Below the pieces are notes generated by a model that saw only the letters and a list, made by a program, of their open reading frames with translations, was not told where the DNA came from and did not search any database. From contig NC_087075.1 in NCBI RefSeq assembly GCF_026151205.1, forward strand, positions 7,768,858 to 7,832,857: 64,000 nt of DNA, in the 5' to 3' direction. Below are positions 1 to 12,600 of this stretch, one piece after another. The translations under genes were made by a program, and so were the position numbers. Source of the DNA: Bolinopsis microptera. Its lineage: Eukaryota; Ctenophora; Tentaculata; Lobata; Bolinopsidae. Each line of letters starts with the position of its first letter. The first letter of the stretch is position 1.

Positions 1-1281
1 CCGATTTAAATCTAGCTACGCTTGGAGGACATTTCCTGAAGTACAGCATTAATTTACATAGTCTGTCCGCTCTGCCAAATCATTATACGTTTAAGCTATG
101 AGCCGCAAACTCCAGACTTAAAGTTTCGTTTCTCGGTTTGGTTTGAAACGTTTTAGTGAACAGCTTGTACACACATCTCCGCAAGCAACCCTCACAACAG
201 TTGCAATGTTCGTACAGGTAGTTTAGTTTTGATTGATGACTTTTCTAAAATTGATTATAGCTTCTCAGTTATTGTGCTAGTGTTATGGTTCCACGACAAA
301 GGCTAACCGGTCGAGGGACATTTCTGATCATAAATCTTTCGAAACCGGTTCAAAACCCGTACTAAAAACCTGGAACATGTCCAAATTCTTACACTTTAAA
401 ATCGCTAGGATAGCTTAGTCTTGTGCAACGTTCGTCGACAATATTACGGGACAAACATAAAAATAATTAGTATGATAAAATCAAACCTTTTTGATATCTT
501 TGAGGGACATGATGTACCGGTACTCATGATCCAGAATCTGTTGTAACACCCTGTGTCTGTCAGACACTGTGTAGGGGGCTGAGTTTATACTGCCCACTGT
601 CATTGCGCGGGGTTCTGAAATGGGGGCTTGTCACGTGGTGTTATGTTGTATCACGTGTTTTAGTGAAATAGCACGTAGTGTGTGTGACGTCATCACACGT
701 GCTCTGTAAGGTCTGCTTTATTTTCAGTTTAATGATTGAAATTTTGAAATTGATTTGAAATTTTATATTTTGGTGCATTTTTTTGTGCTTGAGTAAGATT
801 ATGTTTTCATTTTCAGGATTAATTTACACTTACTGGAGTCAGTACGCGGTATTTAATCTTAAATGATGTACAGGATAACTTATTCAGCTAAATTAATAAA
901 TATCATGAACAAAATACAGGTCACATCGGATCCCAAAATAGATTGTTTTTATTATGAGCGACGAGCGTGACCCTAATCTGTAGCATCTATATCACTTCCT
1001 AAAATAGCCCAATATAACCCTCATACACAACTCATACAAGGTAGGATTAACAAACTAATAATATCTGGCTGCTTGCCAAACTCTCAATCTTAAATCACAC
1101 ACGGCCAGCGTTGGAAAGAAGAGATAATGAGCGTTCATAACAAACTGAGTATCAAGTAATTTTAACATTATCCTCCTCCTTGCATCTAGATCTAATGGAG
1201 CCCTTTTCTCCAACTCTCTCTAACAACAGTGTTCCATGTCTTGTTGTGGAGTGGAAGTTAGCACAGATATTCTAATCTTAC
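1..1281. other. Non-coding sequence with E-box/CRE cluster
   Basis: I see no convincing exon here. The one notable patch is at 632-701. It holds three CACGTG E-boxes (632-637, 652-657, 696-701) and one full CRE palindrome TGACGTCA (685-692) within 70 bp, which could be a promoter or enhancer. No gene start can be tied to it from the sequence alone. Confidence 0.4.
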
Positions 1282-1552
1282 TTTTAACCATGTAAATGTT
1301 GTCTCCATCTCCCTTCATGTGCACGGTAGCAGATTTGATCAACTTTCTGGAACCTTCCGAAAGTCTTCTAGCGTTGGCTCGGGAAGATGTAGTGAACTTC
1401 TTAGCATTCTCACGTGAAGTGGAGGACCAGGTCCGGGATTGGTTTGTGAAGCGTTTCACATTCTTACGGGAGGATGCAGCGAGACGACGTGCTTCTTCTA
1501 GAATGAGGGGGAAGTCGGGGACTGGAGAGGAGGGAGCGGAGTGGAGCTGCAT
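1282..1552 (-). CDS. Possible exon, basic 11-residue-repeat protein
   Basis: A minus-strand open frame starts at an ATG (1552) and runs to a good splice donor (AAAA|GTAAGA) at 1282/1281, leaving phase 1. It encodes about 90 residues. The middle is Ser/Arg/Lys-rich with imperfect repeats of roughly 11 residues of the form SSRxNxKRFT (SSRKNVKRFT, SRENAKKFTT, SSRANARRLS, GSRKLIKSAT). An 11-residue period is typical of lipid-surface amphipathic helices such as those of perilipins and synucleins, so membrane or lipid binding is possible. I do not recognise the family. The opposite strand also has an open frame over the same bases, but without splice signals. Upstream and downstream exons were not found. 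Confidence 0.35.
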
Positions 1553-1582
1553 TCTTCATGGGTCTTCAGAGGTGGTGCGTTA

Positions 1583-2482
1583 ATTTGTTATTTATAATTT
1601 TATATGTTTTCTGTTTGTAATAATGTAGTATTTATAGTGAATTGGTAGTTTTAAAATGTTTGTAAACTTCAGCAATTCAGCTATCATAGTCATACAAAGA
1701 TACAAGTTTATGTTAATCAAGTTGAGTACTAGCAGTCCTGACGTAGCAACACGAGGATATTGTGTAGATTTAGTAAGTGGGCAAGTTGAAGAAAATAAGG
1801 TTTAAGTGTCTTAAAATCACGTGACATATGGAGCACTAATTTTGGTAATGGCTACTTTGTGTCATATCATTGTCCAAGCACGCTATTAAGTGCTTTGTAT
1901 AACAAAAAACATTGCAGATTTTATAAAATGTCCTGATACCAGATGTCCACAAACCAGCGTACCGATATTGCGCTCTGAACTTTACTCCAATTAAAATACT
2001 ACAAATTCTAATGGGTTATAGATTAAGGCGAATTGTGTCAAAGGTATTGCAATCAACACTATACACTGCCCAGTGCCCTACAACCTTATCGTATGACTGA
2101 TAATTTTTAAAAGGGTACATTTGTCATGATGTGTTTATGCGATAAAACAACCGTTTTTAAAATGTATGCTGTTTTAACATTTTCGATATAAATAAGTGAA
2201 AAAAACAGGCTATAGCACTAGCAGCAAACAACTTAATTCAACAACACCGTTCTTCTTAATGTACTGGTCCCTGCTATTATTAATAGGTGTAATGATGATT
2301 GCGAACAATTGGCAAGTAAACAATAGGATATTCATTTAAAACAACAAAGAACTTTACAGCAAAAGTATAAAGTATTAAGAGTTCAAAAGGAGCGTACACG
2401 TAAATTGAAACTACATTATCAGGCAGAAAGTGATGATGTTAGCAGGATCACACCATTACATAGGAACATATTATAAAGTACA
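1583..2482. other. Non-coding, nothing recognised
   Basis: AT-rich sequence without a convincing coding frame, splice-bounded exon or terminal repeats. Confidence 0.5.
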
Positions 2483-2661
2483 GTGTACACAGCATACAAG
2501 AGCTCTGTACTGTAGTAAGTGTACACAGCATACAAGGGCTCTGTACTGTAGTAAGTGTACACAGCATACAAGGGCTCTGTACTGTAGTAAGTGTACACAG
2601 CATACAAGGGCTCTGTACTGTAGTAAGTGTACACAGCATACAAGGGCTCTGTACTGTAGCC
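2483..2661. repeat. 36-bp minisatellite, 5 copies
   Basis: Five head-to-tail copies of a 36-bp unit start at 2483, 2519, 2555, 2591 and 2627. Each full unit junction contains GTAAGT, a perfect 5' splice-site hexamer, as CTGTA|GTAAGTG, and ACACAG, which resembles an acceptor. The length is a multiple of three, so both strands show repetitive open frames, which I treat as artefacts. The following sequence (2740-2775) is rich in GTACAT-type palindromic repeats. Confidence 0.9.
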
Positions 2662-3171
2662 AATACTCTGATCAGTCTTATCTAGGTGTTCATTATTCAA
2701 ATGCTACACAAGGACGCTCAATACATAACACATACAGTATACATTGTGTACATAGTACATTGTGTACATAGTACATACTCAGAACGGACACGAAGTTATG
2801 CATAGGAATGTGCGGTCAACATCCGAGCAATTATTGCAACACAAACTAATTAACTAACTACTAAGCTAATTAACAAGGACAACATTAGTAAACCACAACT
2901 GAGTTTATTCTGGCAAACAGCCAACACTTGTAAACTAACATACTGGAAGTGACACACAAACGAGTATCAATGTGTACGTAATGGGACTATACAATACTGG
3001 AGTGCTGTGGTAACGACATGGCATGATGATGTGATCTCGATATAGAGTTACACACTCACACTCACTTCACATTATAATGGGTCTCTAAACAAAACACCTG
3101 AACCTCGGCTCTAATCAGTCACATGATTATATGCATTATGCAATGTGAACATACATAATTAAAATGAGTGC
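2662..3171. other. Non-coding, nothing recognised
   Basis: AT-rich spacer between the 36-bp array and the MITE. No exon or transposon end was seen. Confidence 0.5.
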
Positions 3172-3174
3172 TAA

Positions 3175-3480
3175 CCCCCCAGTTCCATAGCCGGATATTA
3201 TGCAAAATTATTAGACGGAGGTCCATTTCCCGTAGATCATCTCCGGAGATGATTCTCCGGCTCCGTCTACTGTATTAGACGGAGATGAAGCTCTCCGGGA
3301 ATTTCTCGGAGATTGTAGCAGTTTGTGGCAGTTTCTTTGCACTTTTCTCCTCCTGTGAGAATCAACAAAATTACCGTAGATGGTCTCCGGATCAGGTCGT
3401 GGAACTGCAAACCGGAGAAATATCAGTAGACGATCTCCGTCTAATAATTTGGCATAATATCCGGCTATGGAACTGGGGGG
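3175..3480. mobile_element. PIF/Harbinger-like MITE, 306 bp
   Basis: Terminal inverted repeats of about 45 bp bound this element. The left end begins CCCCCCAGTTCCATAGCCGG and the right end is its reverse complement. It is flanked by the direct duplication TAA (3172-3174 and 3481-3483). A three-base TWA target duplication is characteristic of PIF/Harbinger transposons. The interior repeats CTCCG/CGGAG palindromic words, so much of the element could fold on itself. It carries no transposase; the 69-codon frame inside is incidental. Confidence 0.8.
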
Positions 3481-3483
3481 TAA

Positions 3484-4797
3484 GAACAGTTTAAACTCGA
3501 ATTATTGCAAGTCTGAGTTTCAGAGAAGAGTCCACACGACTACACGAGCTATACAAGTTAGAATCACGACAAAATCTAAATCCGTAAACGCCCAATTTGT
3601 ACAGAAACCAAACAGTGACAAGTTGTCACTGTTTGGTTACTGACATCACCAATCAGTCAGAAGTGAAATGCAACAAGTACCGATACTTTAATACGAATTC
3701 AATCACTCACGAATCAGAATCATCCTTTCAAAATCACAAGATCTCGTCTCCAAAAACCGATTAAGGAAAACACAAACAAGCCCGACCTGAAACTGAAATC
3801 TTAATTAAGATAAACTAAACTCTTAATTAAGATAAACTCTTAATTAACACAAACTAGCCGTCAAATTGCACACAGAGGCCTGATAACAACACACGCAGAG
3901 ATATTTTAAATTGTACAAGCTCAGATATTCTTGGTAAGGGAGTACAGTATCCTATAATACGAAGCCGGACAAAGACGCTGCTACTTTGAGGGAATCTGAT
4001 TGGATATGCAATATCAGCGTTAATAAGAATTATAATATGCATATTTTCCAGCAGGCAACTGACACAGAGGACTTTAAGTGAGTTCACACGATAAGTTGCC
4101 GTACTACGAGTAGCATAATATCAGAAGACTTCTATTATTATAGTTGTAGTGTCGTCATTCAAACCATGAGGTAATGTCAAGTAGGGGAACTGAAAACAGT
4201 GCTTCAAGACAAAAACATTACCTCCGAGCCAATCAGGAACGTGTCAAATTCCACAGAGTTCCAAAAGGAAAGCAGGTCCGGTAGGCGTCAAAAGGAAATG
4301 AAAGCTGCTGCTGCAGTGCTGCTAATTCATGTGACCAAACACAAGACTCTAGGGCATGAAATACCACACAATCTTTCAACAACAAATACACATACCAGCA
4401 CTATGACTAAACAACTAGTGGCTGTTCTCTGACTATGTGACGTTCTCTACAAGAAACGTCAAACATTACTGTGATATTACTGCTGTGACATTACTCGGTA
4501 GTTGTTTATTTGCTTGTAATTGTGTCAAGCTGGAGATGAAAGTGACAAGCATAAACAATCAAATCACAGAGAAGATAACAGTGTTTTTATTTAATTGACG
4601 CGTGTGTCAGTGACAGGGTTATATTATATTGCTAATTTGTGTATTACCATGTAACACTGTTGATATCTGGAGATTTGTGGAGATTACGGAGATTTGTGGA
4701 CTATTTAGTTGAGTGTGTCCCTAGCAACTTCCCTAGAAGTCCGGTACAGACGGTACTATTGTTATGATCCTGAACCTAAGTGGTTAGCTTGCTCTCT
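3484..4797. other. Non-coding with one perfect palindrome
   Basis: No convincing exon. A perfect inverted repeat lies at 3606-3638 (16-bp arms AACCAAACAGTGACAA around a single G). At 3800-3850 CTTAATTAAGATAAACT is tandemly repeated. Confidence 0.5.
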
Positions 4798-4850
4798 AAA
4801 GGTAATAGTATAATGTTAATGTGTGAGTTTAGAGTTACCATATTTATTAG

Positions 4851-4974
4851 CTAATTGGATAATTAAAAGAATCTGTGTATCTCGATTCTCGCTATAACAT
4901 TCCATCGTTTAAACTACGCGTACGTGTTACTAAAACTAAACCCGTAATTAAGCGAGCTTGGGAAATAGAAGCAG
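4851..4974 (+). pseudogene. Frameshifted duplicate exon next to minisatellite
   Basis: This 124-bp segment matches the minus-strand exon at 13383-13499 almost base for base, from just after the acceptor (TATTAG|CTAATTGG) to the donor (GAAGCAG|GTAATA). It has a 7-bp insertion at about 4882-4888 that looks like a local duplication of TCTCGCT and shifts the frame, so the exon is broken unless splicing compensates. The encoded text after the insertion (RVRVTKTKPVIKRAWE) is otherwise conserved. Flanking intron sequence is not shared with the other copy. The 33-bp minisatellite starts at its donor, and a diverged unit of the same repeat lies just before its acceptor (4799-4834). The protein family is not recognised. 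Confidence 0.55.
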
Positions 4975-5611
4975 GTAATATTATAATGTTAATATTGTGT
5001 GAGTTACAAGGTAATATTACAATGTTAATGTGTGAGTTACAAGGTAATATTATAATGTTAATATTGTGTGAGTTACAAGGTAATATTACAATGTTAATGT
5101 TTGAGTTACAAGGTAATATTACAATGTTAATGTTTGAGTTACAAGGTAATATTACAATGTTAATGTGTGAGTTACAAGGTAATATTACAATGTTAATGTG
5201 TGAGTTACAAGGCAATATTATAATGTTAATGTGTGAGTTACAAGGTAATATTACAATGTTAATGTGTGAGTTACAAGGTAATATTACAATGTTAATGTGT
5301 GAGTTACAAGGTAATATTACAATGTTAATGTTTGAGTTACAAGGTAATATTACAATGTTAATGTGTGAGTTACAAGGTACAATATTACAATGTTAATGTG
5401 TGAGTTACAAGGTAATATTACAATGTTAATGTTTGAGTTACAAGGTAATATTACAATGTTAATGTGTGAGTTACAAGGTAATATTACAATGTTAATGTGT
5501 GAGTTACAAGGTAATATTACAATGTTAATGTGTGAGTTACAAGGTAATATTACAATGTTAATGTGTGAGTTACAAGGTAATATTACAATGTTAATGTGTG
5601 AGTTACAAGGT
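4975..5611. repeat. 33-bp minisatellite, left block, about 19 copies
   Basis: Tandem copies of a 33-bp unit of the form GGTAATATTACAATGTTAATG plus TGTGAGTTACAA. The array starts immediately after the donor of the exon at 4851-4974 (GAAGCAG|GTAATA). Every unit junction recreates a donor-like ACAAG|GTAATA. Because 33 is a multiple of three, repetitive open frames appear on both strands; they are not genes. The array is split by a hAT-like insertion and resumes at 6283. Confidence 0.9.
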
Positions 5612-6282
5612 CACCCCTGCAGATTTCGTCGATTTCAGGTGCCGTCGGCACCATAAAAATTAAAAGCAAACATAAATTTTTTCCCCTAAAATCGAACGCT
5701 TTCTGCGCAAAAAATTGACCTCAACAGAAAAAATTAAACATGGCTTCAAATCCAAATTTGAACCAGAGATTTTTCACTTCCTCTCGATAAACTCAATTTT
5801 CAACCCAAAATAAAGTCTCAAAGGGGTAAATTACTCAGGTCAGGATTGTAGGCAATGATTATGCCAAACCATACATTTTTGTAAATTCATTAAACTTTCA
5901 ATTTAGCCTAAAACACCCTATTTCGCAAAAATTTTCCGGGGGCTGCGCCCCCCTAGCCCCCGCCAATGTGGTCCGCCCCTTACCTGGACCCCGCTGGGGG
6001 CCGCGCCCCCAGACCCCTGCCACAGCTTGCAGCTTCGCTCGCCGACAGCCCCCCCCCCCCCCAAAGAAAAATCCTGGCTACGTGCCTGAGCAAAATATAG
6101 GTTTAGGGCTTTTCAGATGATTTGGCTCCTCAACAGATACCGACGTACATAACGGTCAATATGTAGTTTAGGTTTACCTGGCCCGTAGGTTACGAATGTG
6201 CCCGAGGAGGAAAAAAAAAGCAAACTTAAGAAAATTTCTCGGGAACTTAAAAGTTCACCTCAAAACGAAATCTGCACCTATG
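5612..6282. mobile_element. Non-autonomous hAT-like element, 671 bp
   Basis: The insertion interrupts the 33-bp minisatellite. It is flanked by the perfect 8-bp direct repeat TACAAGGT (5604-5611 and 6283-6290). Its ends are CA...TG and carry imperfect inverted repeats sharing TGCAGATTTCGT. Eight-base duplications with CA/TG termini are characteristic of hAT transposons. The interior is non-coding and has a GC-rich patch at 5937-6062 with GGGGGCTGCGCCCCC-type palindromes and a long C run. No transposase is encoded. Confidence 0.75.
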
Positions 6283-6650
6283 TACAAGGTAGTATTACAA
6301 TGAACTAATGTGTGAGTTACAAGGTAATATTACAATGTTAATGTGTGAGTTACAAGGTAATATTATAATGTTAATGTGTGAGTTACAAGGTAATATTATA
6401 ATGTTAATGTGTGAGTTACAAGGTAATATTACAATGTTAATGTGTGAGTTACAAGGTAATATTACAATGTTAATGTTTGAGTTACAAGGTAATATTACAA
6501 TGTTAATGTGTGAGTTACAAGGTAATATTACAATGTTAATGTTTGAGTTACAAGGTAATATTACAATGAACTACTGTGTGAGTTACAAGGTAATATTACA
6601 ATGTTAATGTGTGAGTTACAAGGTAATATTACAATGTTAATGTGTGAGTA
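6283..6650. repeat. 33-bp minisatellite, right block, about 11 copies
   Basis: Continuation of the array at 4975-5611 after the hAT-like insertion, with the same unit and donor-like ACAAG|GTAATA junctions. Two units carry an ATGAACTA variant (about 6300 and 6566). Confidence 0.9.
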
Positions 6651-9439
6651 AAGTATGCGGAGTGAGATAGAGTACTGCTCTGCAGGATAGTCCAGGGTAT
6701 AAACATACCGGTGTAATTATTTATTGGCGTGTTGTTAGCTAAATATTTGTAGTTATGTGTGATTAACAGGATATTATAACGTTCGTGACGTATATATGAA
6801 TGAATTGACAGTTTGGTGCTCCTAATCGTACGTGATGGGGTGCTCCTAATCGTACGTGATGTGGTTAACAGCACGTACGTGATGGGGTTAACATCACGTA
6901 CGAAAATACAGCAGTTAGTTAGAGAACGTCACGCTTCTTGATATTATCTAACTAGGTAACTAACTAGGTAGGTAACACAGTATTGTAATATAATTGAAAG
7001 TACTCCGGCGCCACCCACTATTTCCCATCAACAGAGCAATTAATGGAAAATATCAAAATATGGACCTGGTCAGTTCGGAAGGGTTTTAAATCGCTACTTT
7101 CTCGTGATCCATTTGGGTACAATAGTCATGTGACAGTTTGCTGTTTGGAGACAATAGTTACTGAAACTAATGTCACGTGACATTAGGAGGTCGGGGACGG
7201 TGTAGTGCAACCTTAACCTGGTAACCTTGTTGCCTTGGTAACCTGGTAACCTTGTTTCCCACACAAGAGCAATTCTAACTGCACATCAACATTTTTTGTG
7301 AACTGAATATATGAATCCTATCTGCACAACATTGTATGTTGTCTGTACACTAAACCTTTACACTAAACTTTTCTGAAGGCACGGTGTAGTGGGTGAGTGT
7401 CTTCCCTAAAAGTGTGTATTACGGGATGGTGAACACTACGGTGGAACCAGACAGTAGACATCTTACCAACGATAAACATTATGTTTGTGTAATAATATAA
7501 CCAATTATGTAATTTGACTTTTTCTCCTTTTTCATTTCTTATCTACTTTATTAGTGCCCTTCCCGGGCACATTTACCACGTTAACAGAACACATAATATT
7601 GTATAGTGTATAAAGTGCACAGTATAGAGTACATAGTACATAATATGCACAGTACACTGTATAGAGTACACTGTACACATATAACCGGTGCAAACCTACA
7701 ATTCCACCTTCTACATTTCCAATATATTCTAAGTAGGTCCTTTAAACTTTGTTTTCATTGAATTCTATAAAATATTTCGTAAGACATTTAGCTCGATCCA
7801 AACTATCAAATAAATGCGCGAAAATGAACCTTCATTTGAAAAAAATTAACACGAATATTTTTCGAGTTGACAAATTTCTCGAACCAGTGGTGGTACTAAG
7901 TCATACCAGAAAGAATTATTTCAATTGGGCACTCAGTGACTGAGCTATAAAGGCCAACGTATGAGTACTGACTTTTGGCCCACCCTGTATTTATGAAACA
8001 TTCCAATTAGTATAAAGGCACTATAGCGAGAACTTGTTAATACCTTAATACAAGTAAAGATCGATCTATCCAATTGGATAAGACTCACGCCCTACATTCC
8101 TGAAGCACAGCCAATACTCCAATAATATCTAATTAGAAATGCCTAACATACCACCTTTTGAACTATATATTATCTACTACATCCTTCAAGGTGTTCTGAA
8201 GGGTGTAGAATGAGCAGGAAGATGAGATGTAGAACTGAGCAGACTAATCAATCTACTGTGTTTTCTAGAGTAATCTAAGTCACATCATTAAAGGATTGAG
8301 TATATCCTGGAGCAGCACAACAGCAAATAAACACCCACTTCCAACCGAACAGATAAACAGTGTTTATCTGTCTGGCGTGGCAGGGCCCCTGCCGCAGGGG
8401 GGGGGGGGGGGGGGGGAGGGGAGTGCTTCCAGTTGGAGTTGAAGCTTACAAAATTTGTTGGTACTTATTTGGCCTCAGGAACAACAGATAAGCTTATTAC
8501 CACAATTATTTGATAATATTTTTGTTTTATGAACCGGGCAAATAAACACCTCCCCGGCAAAGAAACACAACCGAACAGATAGACACACGGACATGTCCAC
8601 ACGGTACAATAAAGTGCAACAGCTCACACAAAGCAAGATCAAGAGTCCCCTCATAATAACATGTAACACAATATAAACCAAGTCTACATGAGTTAGGAGC
8701 TGCACTGTACATATTATAAGCCAAGTCAGGAGCTACACTGCACTGTGCTGCACTCTGTACTCTACTAATCTACTACTCTCTACTGTTACCAGTTACACAC
8801 GTGCAGGTAGAGACTTAGAGCGCCGTGTGTAACCAGTAACATTACAGGTACTGTGTAACCAGTAACAGGTATTGGACCTGGTCACGTAATGGCTCTGGAC
8901 TATACTAAATACTACTGTGTATATCGTGTGCTATATTATAAACTACTGTAATATTATATACTATATATTGTAATATATTATACTTCGTAACAGAGCGCCA
9001 TATTCCTAATGATATATTGCTAATGATAATTGATATATTGCTAATGATATACACATAATATAAGGTCATTTGTATAATTATTGTAGTTTTATTGGCATTA
9101 AAAGATCTCCGCATGCTTTCTGAATAATGGTTAAAGATTTTGCTTGTCAATCCGAGACTTCATTTCAGTTTCATTATGCTCCATAATAATTGGAGTAACA
9201 AGTTATAATGACGACTAATTATAGCTCTAATAGTAAGAGAGCTAGGGTAGTACATATCGGTTAAATGTGTCCGATCCCTCCACCAGAGGGACCATATTGG
9301 CCATTACACGTAATAAAAGTATACTCTTTGAAGGTAGAGCGGTGCTTCACAACTAACCATTAGCCACTAACCTGACTAATTTAGTATTTACGGGAAACCT
9401 TCCTCTTTGGTATGTTGTGACAGGGCTCGTATCGGGGTA
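6651..9439. other. Non-coding with palindromes and transposon relic
   Basis: No convincing exon. Notable items: a perfect 20-bp palindrome CTAATGTCACGTGACATTAG at 7167-7186; a dispersed repeat at 7210-7284 that recurs at 21019-21094; a mariner-like terminal sequence TGGCCCACCCTGTA near 7976-7989, matching the ends of the element at 56120-58382; a perfect palindrome at 8349-8371 (ACAGATAAACA around one G); and a long G run at 8398-8417. Confidence 0.5.
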
Positions 9440-9595
9440 TCTTAGGTATGTATCTTAGGTATGTATCTTAGGTATGTATCTTAGGTATGTATCCTAGGTA
9501 TGTATCTTAGGTATGTATCTTAGGTATGTATCCTAGGTATGTATCTTAGGTATGTATCTTAGGTATGTATCCTAGGTATGTATCTTAGGTATGTA
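9440..9595. repeat. 13-bp minisatellite with donor-like unit
   Basis: About twelve copies of CTTAGGTATGTAT, with some CCTAG variants. Each unit contains TAG|GTATGT, which matches the 5' splice-site consensus. The array lies just upstream of the truncated LINE. No exon was recognised at its edge. Confidence 0.9.
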
Positions 9596-9697
9596 ACTCT
9601 AAATCATTTAGAGTCTAAATGTGATCGTTTGCTTAGTGAGTGGTGGGGATTTCTCAGTACGTTGTTATCTGTAACTTTGTAGCCGTTCATATCTATT

Positions 9698-12600
9698 GTG
9701 TTTAACAACATTGATGGGAACGCATCTAACTTTGACAGCTTTATTACTGATATGAGTCAATATGATGAGAAATTTGCAGTTATTGCGCTAGCTGAAACAA
9801 ACATTGATGAGGAAAATAAAGATCTATACAAAATTGATGGTTACAGCAGTGAGTACAACTCCAAAACTGATGGGAAAAAGAAAGGTAGTGGCCTTGGTGT
9901 ATATATTGACAATAAGTACCAATACAGCCGAATCGAAAAGCTATGTAAATGCTCTGACAATCTTGAAACACTTTTTGTTGAGATCACTAACACAGAGGTT
10001 CCACAGATTGCTGGTGTTGTTTACAGGCCCCCTAGTGGTGATATTCTAGATGCACTTGCTGAGCTTGATGTGTTGATGAAATTCCTACCGTCTAATAATG
10101 TAGCCTTGACAGGTGACTTCAATGTTGATCTTTTGGCCCAGGGACGAAACATAGCCGAATTTGAACAAACTATCTACAGTAACAATTTAATCCCTTTGAT
10201 ATCGATTGCCACCCATGCCAAGCCGGGTTGCAACGAAAGCTTAATAGATAATATTTTAGTGAACTCTACTGAGCGTGTCTTAGGATCTGGAATTCTTGAA
10301 TCCAAGATTTCCCATCATAACCCCATCTTCTGTTTCATATCGTGTAATACTAAAGAGAGTCCAAATGATGCCAAACTTAAACCTAAGTATGATTACTGTG
10401 AGTCTAATATAGAAAGCTTCCTTAATGATATCGGAAGGGATATCTACCAATCGAACTTTTCGTATGATGAGGAAGGTTTTGAAAAATTTGTCGAAACTGT
10501 CCATGAAAAAATCGAACTGAATTTCAAAGTGGACTCTACTGCTGGTTTTCAATCAAAACGCAATAGATTGATGAATCCATGGATCACTTCTGCGTTAATT
10601 AAATCTGTGTTTACTAAAGGCTTTCACTACAAGCGATGGAAGGCTTCGTGTACAAAAATCAACCCATTAGGTGAGGAAACTTTATATCTTAAGTATAAGG
10701 AGTATCGTTCTATCCTAAACAAAGCTATAAAATCTGCGAAAAAAGCCCACTATGGGAAAAAATTTGAACTTGCTAAAGGAAATATTAAAAAAACCTGGGA
10801 ATTGATTAACGAACTCAGGGGTAAATCTAAAAAAGATATAAAAGCATCATTCTTAATTGATGGTAGAATTGTAACTGAACGCCGTGAGATTGCTAACGGA
10901 TTTAACATCTACTTCTCGTCTATTGCTCGTACTCTTAATTCAAAAGTTCAATCTTCTGTACCATCTCGTACGGTAACTGATGGCAATTTCAATAAAACGA
11001 AGTTTAAGCAATACCTCAAGGGCAGAGAAAGAATAGTGAACTCTTTTTTTCTCAGCCCCTGTGACGAGGAAGAGATAAGTAAAATTATTGGTAGCCTTGA
11101 AAATGGGAAGGCAAGTGATATCTCTGTTAAAGTCTTAAAAAAGAGTGTAAATTATCTGTCTGGTCATATCTCTAGATTCTTTAATTGGTTCTTGGACAAT
11201 GGGGTCTTTCCAAACAAGCTTAAAACGGGCTCTATTACACCAATTTATAAAAAAGGAGACTCACGATGCCTTGATAACTATAGACCTGTTTCTACATTAC
11301 CGATATTTGGAAAAATACTTGAAAAAATAATTTATAATAGGTTATATAATTACCTTAGTGCTATGAACGTGATTTATGATCGACAATTTGGTTTTAGAAA
11401 ACAACACTCAACATCTCATGCCGTAAACTATTCTGTCAATAAAATACTTAATGAGATTGAACAGAAAAATCATGTAATTGGAATATTTATTGATCTAAGT
11501 AAAGCATTTGACACAATCGAGCACGATAAACTCCTGCATAAACTTGAACACTATGGAGTAAGAGGTATTGCACTAAAAACTCTTGCTAGCTATCTAACAA
11601 ACCGTAGCCAAGTAACTTCTTTTCAAACTGAAAAATCAGACAAGTGTTCAGTTGAGTATGGTGTACCCCAGGGGTCAGTGTTAGGACCTCTACTATTTCT
11701 GATTTATATAAATGATATTGTGAGCTCCTCAAGCTTGGCTGAATTCGTCCTGTTTGCTGATGATACAAATATTTTTGTGATAGGTAGTTCAGCACAGGAA
11801 GCTTTTGAAAAAGCTAATCATGTAATGAAACAGGTCAGTAACTATATGGAGTCTAACAAGTTACATATAAATGCAGGGAAAAGTTGTTACATGCATTTTC
11901 AGCCAGGTTTGTCAAGAGCAACACAGACCTGTGCCAGAACACGGCCCTTTAACAGGAATCTAACGATTTTAATAGATGGCAAAAAGCTAGAAAAAGTTCA
12001 ATGTACAAAGTTTCTTGGGGTGATAATAGACGAACAGCTAAGCTGGGAACCACATCTTAATCATTTATCTTTAAAGCTGAACTCCAGTATTGTATCGATT
12101 AAGAGAATTTGCAAATTCATTCCCAAATCTGAATATTTGAAACTATACAATGCTCTTTTTATGTCACATCTTAGCTATTGTATAAGTTGCTGGGGTGGGA
12201 TCCCTAAACATAAGCTGAATAAAATCTTTGCAATTCAAAAACGATGTATAAGACTGCTATTTGGTAACATTCCCAATTTTGATCATAAGGAATACTATTT
12301 AACCTGTGCACGTTCAAGAACTTATAACGAACATATGGCTAGCAAGAACTACTGTCTTGAACACACTAAACCGCTATTCACTGAGCAGAAAATTATGAAC
12401 CTGGAGAATCTGCACATGTACCATACATTTATGGAACTATTCAAAATTCTTAAATTTGATGTCCCCCAGTCGATTAAAGATCTTTTCAAGTTCTGTCCTA
12501 GAAATGAAAAACTTCGTCTGATTGTCCCATTACTGAGGTTGGATATCTCCCAACAGAACTTTTTGTACACCTCTACGAAAATTTGGAATGACCTCAGCCC

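Noticed and set aside
4199-4432. Plus-strand 77-codon frame
   Set aside because: No splice sites, no domain and no protein-like composition.
4875-6607. Repetitive 11-residue-repeat proteins on both strands
   Set aside because: The repeat unit is 33 bp, so open frames are automatic; frames are interrupted by the hAT-like insertion and by unit variants.
7749-7943. Plus-strand 64-codon frame next to a mariner-like end
   Set aside because: Not similar to the transposase seen at 56.5 kb; only the terminal sequence near 7976 is convincing.
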